A stretch of 34,883 nucleotides of DNA. It comes from Halomonas urmiana (GTDB lineage Bacteria; Pseudomonadota; Gammaproteobacteria; Pseudomonadales; Halomonadaceae). Numbering within the stretch: position 1 is the first letter of the stretch; every line of letters begins with the position of its first letter. The notes under the pieces are model-generated. The model made no database searches and was not told the origin of the DNA. It was given only the letters and a program-made list of their open reading frames with translations. The position numbers and the translations under genes are program-made. Location of the stretch: the NCBI RefSeq assembly GCF_005780185.1, contig NZ_VBUI01000034.1:1-34883 (forward strand). Direction: 5' to 3'. This document shows, piece by piece, positions 32,494 to 34,883 of this stretch.

Positions 32494-33531
32494 ATGGAAA
32501 ATGATCACCAAAAGCGAATAAAAGCACTGCTGTCTACTTATAGGCAGGCAATAATGATCCTCTTCTTGACAACATCAGCAATGATGCTTTCTGTCTTCGT
32601 CAGGGTTCGTGATATTCAATTTTTTGGTATTGAAATACCCAGCTATAGTCTTCCATCTGTAATTATGACTGGCGGTATGTTGTTAGCGGTTGCTTCATTT
32701 TTGAACAAGTATCTGGATAAACAGGTTTCAGTCATAGAGACTAAATCTGTTCAGAACAAGTCATCAGAAGAAATTCATCGATTAATTGACAAGCAACAAA
32801 AAGAGCAAAAAGGTGCTCTTCGAGAAATCGAAGATTTAAAATCTCAAGTAGAGAACCTTTTAAAGCACAAAGAAAAGGAACAGGCTAGTTGGCTAGGGGA
32901 CGAAGAAAAAAATGAATTGGTTAATTCGCTAAAAAAACAAATAGCCGCCGCTGCTTCGAGTGATTACTTGAATGAAATTAAATTAGAGCTTGGAAAAGAT
33001 ATTGATGAATCCGCATCCAGTCGACTAGAAAAGCACTTCTTGGGAACAATGAAGCGATTATCTAATGAGATAAATGAGCTCGGTAAACGCGCAAAAGTTA
33101 ATCTGATAATTGGTAGCGTTGCGGCCTTATCTGGTGTTTCTGTATTTGTCCTCTTTGTCTTAGAAAAAACCTCACCTGGCGCCGTAGATACATATCTAAT
33201 TACAGATTTTGCGCCAAGAATATCACTGGTTATTGTCATAGAAATATTTGCTTATTTTTTTCTTGGGCTATATAAAAGCAACTTGTCAGAAATTAAATAC
33301 TTTCACAATGAGCTTACTAATGTGGAAAGTAAATACTTAGCTCTAGAAGAAGCAATCGCCTTATCGGATGAAGATGCCCAGAAAGAAATTGTGAAGGAGA
33401 TTTCGAAAACTGAGAGAAACTTTTTGCTAAAAAAGGGAGAGAGCACCGTAGCAACGGAAGAAAAACGAATGGCTCTTGAAGAAAATCGAAACACCATACA
33501 AAAACTTGCTCAAAATATGGGAAGTAAGTAG
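32494..33531 (+). CDS. Cassette 2: membrane protein with two helix pairs and long coiled coils
   Basis: 345 residues. Helix pair one is at about 19-36 and 53-70, then a charged heptad-rich region at ~75-200 (RLIDKQQKEQKGALREIED, LKSQVENLLKHKEKE), helix pair two at ~203-223 and 243-260, and a second coiled coil to the end (ELTNVESKYLALEEAIAL onward). No enzymatic motif is visible. The symmetrical membrane/coil architecture suggests an oligomeric membrane sensor, scaffold or pore. I recognise no family. The ATG lies just after attC 1 with AAGAGA upstream. It is AT-rich, as the other cassettes are. Confidence 0.75.
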   Translation: MENDHQKRIKALLSTYRQAIMILFLTTSAMMLSVFVRVRDIQFFGIEIPSYSLPSVIMTGGMLLAVASFLNKYLDKQVSVIETKSVQNKSSEEIHRLIDKQQKEQKGALREIEDLKSQVENLLKHKEKEQASWLGDEEKNELVNSLKKQIAAAASSDYLNEIKLELGKDIDESASSRLEKHFLGTMKRLSNEINELGKRAKVNLIIGSVAALSGVSVFVLFVLEKTSPGAVDTYLITDFAPRISLVIVIEIFAYFFLGLYKSNLSEIKYFHNELTNVESKYLALEEAIALSDEDAQKEIVKEISKTERNFLLKKGESTVATEEKRMALEENRNTIQKLAQNMGSK

Positions 33532-33533
33532 AT

Positions 33534-33605
33534 GTATAACAAGATGGTCAACGGGACGCCAACTACGCTGCGCTCCGTTGTCGCCCGTTACCACCGGCGT
33601 TATGG
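33534..33605. other. attC site 2 of the intact integron
   Basis: Inverse core GTATAAC (33534-33540) just after the stop of cassette 2, and core GTTATGG (33599-33605). The interior pairs CAACGGGACG with CGCCCGTT-like sequence around the tip CTACGCTGCGCT, which is shared with attC 1. 72 bases. Confidence 0.85.
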
Positions 33606-33661
33606 GGATCGGTTTGCATGTGGTATTAGACGGAGTTGTAGGAAAAGGAGGTCGTGAAAAA

Positions 33662-34066
33662 ATGTCATGGTTGCTATGGGTGCTTGGGATTGTTGGTTTC
33701 TTCTACCTCGTTGGTAAACTGACGTCCAAGCCGGAGAAGCCGGTTCTCTCTGTAACGACGAGAACGCGAACTGTAACGTATGACACGAAGCGAGATCAGT
33801 ATCTGCCTTGGAGCGATGAACCCTATCATCACACCCATCTGTTCAAATTATTTGGTACGGATGCAGGGTTAGCATGGAATGATGGTGATGACATGGTTGA
33901 TGTGTATTGCATATCCCGCTTTTCCAAAGGTGAGCCCCAGACTAAGGTTCATTCGCGTTTTTATTACGGAATTCAGGATAGGGTTTGGCATAACCCACCG
34001 AAGGGGGCTGCACACGAGTGTTTAAAAGAAATAAACAACGTCCTGAAATTAAAGAGTAAACCGTAG
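33662..34066 (+). CDS. Cassette 3: small membrane-anchored protein of unknown function
   Basis: 134 residues: one N-terminal hydrophobic helix (1-20, MSWLLWVLGIVGFFYLVGKL) then a soluble domain with basic and aromatic residues (DEPYHHTHLFKLFGTD, RFYYGIQDRVWHNPP). AAGGAGG about 10 bases upstream of the ATG at 33662 decides the start; the frame is open earlier but runs into attC 2. No family recognised. The short helix suggests inner-membrane anchoring with the domain on one face. Confidence 0.65.
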   Translation: MSWLLWVLGIVGFFYLVGKLTSKPEKPVLSVTTRTRTVTYDTKRDQYLPWSDEPYHHTHLFKLFGTDAGLAWNDGDDMVDVYCISRFSKGEPQTKVHSRFYYGIQDRVWHNPPKGAAHECLKEINNVLKLKSKP

Positions 34067-34070
34067 GCAC

Positions 34071-34175
34071 CCATAACCAGTCATTCCAGTTCGTTACGGC
34101 CCTCATGGGCCTCCACCGGACGGCCTTTTCTCCGCTTCGCTGCGTAAAGACCGCCGCTGAATTTTGGCGTTATGT
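34071..34175. other. attC site 3 of the intact integron
   Basis: Inverse core CCATAAC (34071-34077) and core GTTATGT (34169-34175). The interior contains GGCCCTCATGGGCC and the GACGGCC / CCGCTTCGCTGCG hairpin elements. At 105 bases it is the longest of the three attC sites. Confidence 0.8.
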
Positions 34176-34193
34176 GCTCTCCTAGGAATCGAT

Positions 34194-34859
34194 ATGAGTT
34201 TTAAGTCTTGGCGAAGCTATTCGAACTTTAAACATAAAGTAGATACAAAGCAGCGCTTTATCTTAGATGAGGAATCTATAGAGTTTCTAAATTCTATAGT
34301 GAATACCTGTCAAGAACGTGAGCATAAAATTAAAAAGGACTCTATTGTTTGGCGCGCTCAGAACGGGCACTCATGGAGGCCATATTACCAGCATGACCCT
34401 GATACAGGCGAAGATATTCATGTGGATGACTTTCCTTGTCCTTTCCCTCCAAATCGTATGAAGCCATTATTGGATAGTGCGGCAGAAGGAAGAGCTAACT
34501 CAAAGGGAATTCCGCATCTATATGTTGCTACAGATAAAGAAACCGCCATGGCGGAAGTTCGTCCTTGGTTAGGGGCGATTTTAACAGTGGCTCATTTGAA
34601 AATAACCAGAGATCTTAAGATTCTCGACTTCTCAGTAGAGCACGGTAACAACAACTTTAAATTAAAGTTCATTTTCGAAGAGCCGTCTTATGAGGAAATT
34701 ATAAAATCCGTTTGGTCTGATATAGATAATGCGTTTTCTAAACCTACAAAAGCTTCTGACTTAAAATCAGAATATGCGCCAACACAAATAATATCAGAGT
34801 TTATTAGGCTCTTCGTCGTTGGGTGTGGAATTCGCCCCCTGAGCTGGGCCAGGATATGA
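34194..34859 (+). pseudogene. Cassette 4: RES-domain protein, 3' end truncated
   Basis: The RES fold (toxins that phosphorolyse NAD+) is shown by VWRAQNG (R54), FPPNRMKPLLDSAAEGRANS, GIPHLYVATDKETA (Y110, E116) and MAEVRPW (E121), then a TQIISEFIR helix that normally leads to a GYDG..Y.SS strand. From about residue 205 (base 34807) the sequence stops resembling the family: LFVVGCGIRPLSWARI is encoded by GC-rich foreign DNA. The last strands, with the conserved Ser, are lost, so activity is doubtful. ATG 34194 has AGGA six bases upstream. No Xre-type antitoxin gene accompanies it. Confidence 0.75.
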
Positions 34860-34883
34860 CCTCCACTTGGACAGGAGGCTTGG
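34807..34883. mobile_element. Probable insertion-sequence end (partial)
   Basis: At 34807 the AT-rich cassette changes abruptly to GC-rich DNA starting GGCTCTTCGTCGTTGGGTG, which resembles terminal inverted repeats of ISL3-family elements (often beginning GGCTCTTC or GGGTCTTTG). The window ends 76 bases in, so neither a transposase nor the other end can be seen. Confidence 0.35.

Larger units (their letters stand above)
30128..34806. mobile_element. Intact integron with four gene cassettes
   Basis: An intact minus-strand integrase, attI at about 31323-31390, then four plus-strand cassettes separated by attC sites at 32409-32477, 33534-33605 and 34071-34175. Cassette DNA is clearly AT-richer than the chromosome, and each gene sits alone between sites. 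Homology to the degenerate integron extends about 85 bases past the integrase stop (30130-30200 versus 10780-10850), so the platform moved or was duplicated as a unit. The last cassette is cut by foreign sequence at about 34807; more cassettes may lie beyond the window. Confidence 0.9.

Overview
The window looks like chromosome of a high-GC gammaproteobacterium, most probably a halophilic Halomonadaceae member (Halomonas-like). This is inferred from the GC-rich codon use and the gene set: DabA/DabB inorganic-carbon uptake genes, a BCCT osmolyte transporter overlapping a universal stress protein gene, an OsmC-YcaO fusion and Nfo. No rRNA, tRNA or CRISPR array was seen.

Layout. 0.2-0.8 kb: outer-membrane beta-barrel gene (minus). 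1.1-9.3 kb: minus-strand cluster of an M28 peptidase and a complete peptide/oligosaccharide-type ABC importer (binding protein, two permeases, two ATPases). The five importer genes are joined by 1-4 base overlaps. The binding protein and one permease have unusual architectures resembling archaeal-type importers. 9.4-10.6 kb: an exported protein, a tiny secreted ORF and a broken GFA-family gene. 10.85-12.86 kb: a degenerate integron made of an integrase relic, an attI-like site and two AT-rich cassettes (an alpha/beta hydrolase with Asp nucleophile, and a small methyltransferase). 13.0-16.0 kb: PagL-like outer-membrane protein and OsmC/YcaO protein. 16.2-22.3 kb: NhaR-like LysR regulator divergent from dabB-dabA, followed by a bestrophin-family channel gene. 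22.4-25.9 kb: remnant of an acyl-CoA synthetase gene, a GcvA-like LysR regulator and an ABC exporter. 26-30 kb: universal stress protein and BCCT transporter (overlapping), an alpha/beta hydrolase and endonuclease IV. 30.2-34.8 kb: a second, intact integron with a full-length integrase, a promoter with a LexA-like site, attI, and four plus-strand cassettes separated by attC sites. The cassettes encode two unrecognised membrane/coiled-coil proteins, a small membrane-anchored protein and a RES-domain (NAD+ phosphorylase-type) protein whose 3' end is cut off, probably by an insertion sequence running off the window.

The main point of interest is the pair of homologous integron platforms, in the same orientation and about 19 kb apart, one active-looking and one orphaned by a deletion. 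Together they carry six cassette genes. Two of the encoded membrane proteins match nothing I recognise, and with the RES protein they are plausible but unproven phage-defence candidates. The second theme is carbon and solute handling: the LysR-dabB-dabA-bestrophin block looks like a bicarbonate/CO2 module, and the BCCT-USP pair parallels the TeaABC-TeaD arrangement of Halomonas elongata.
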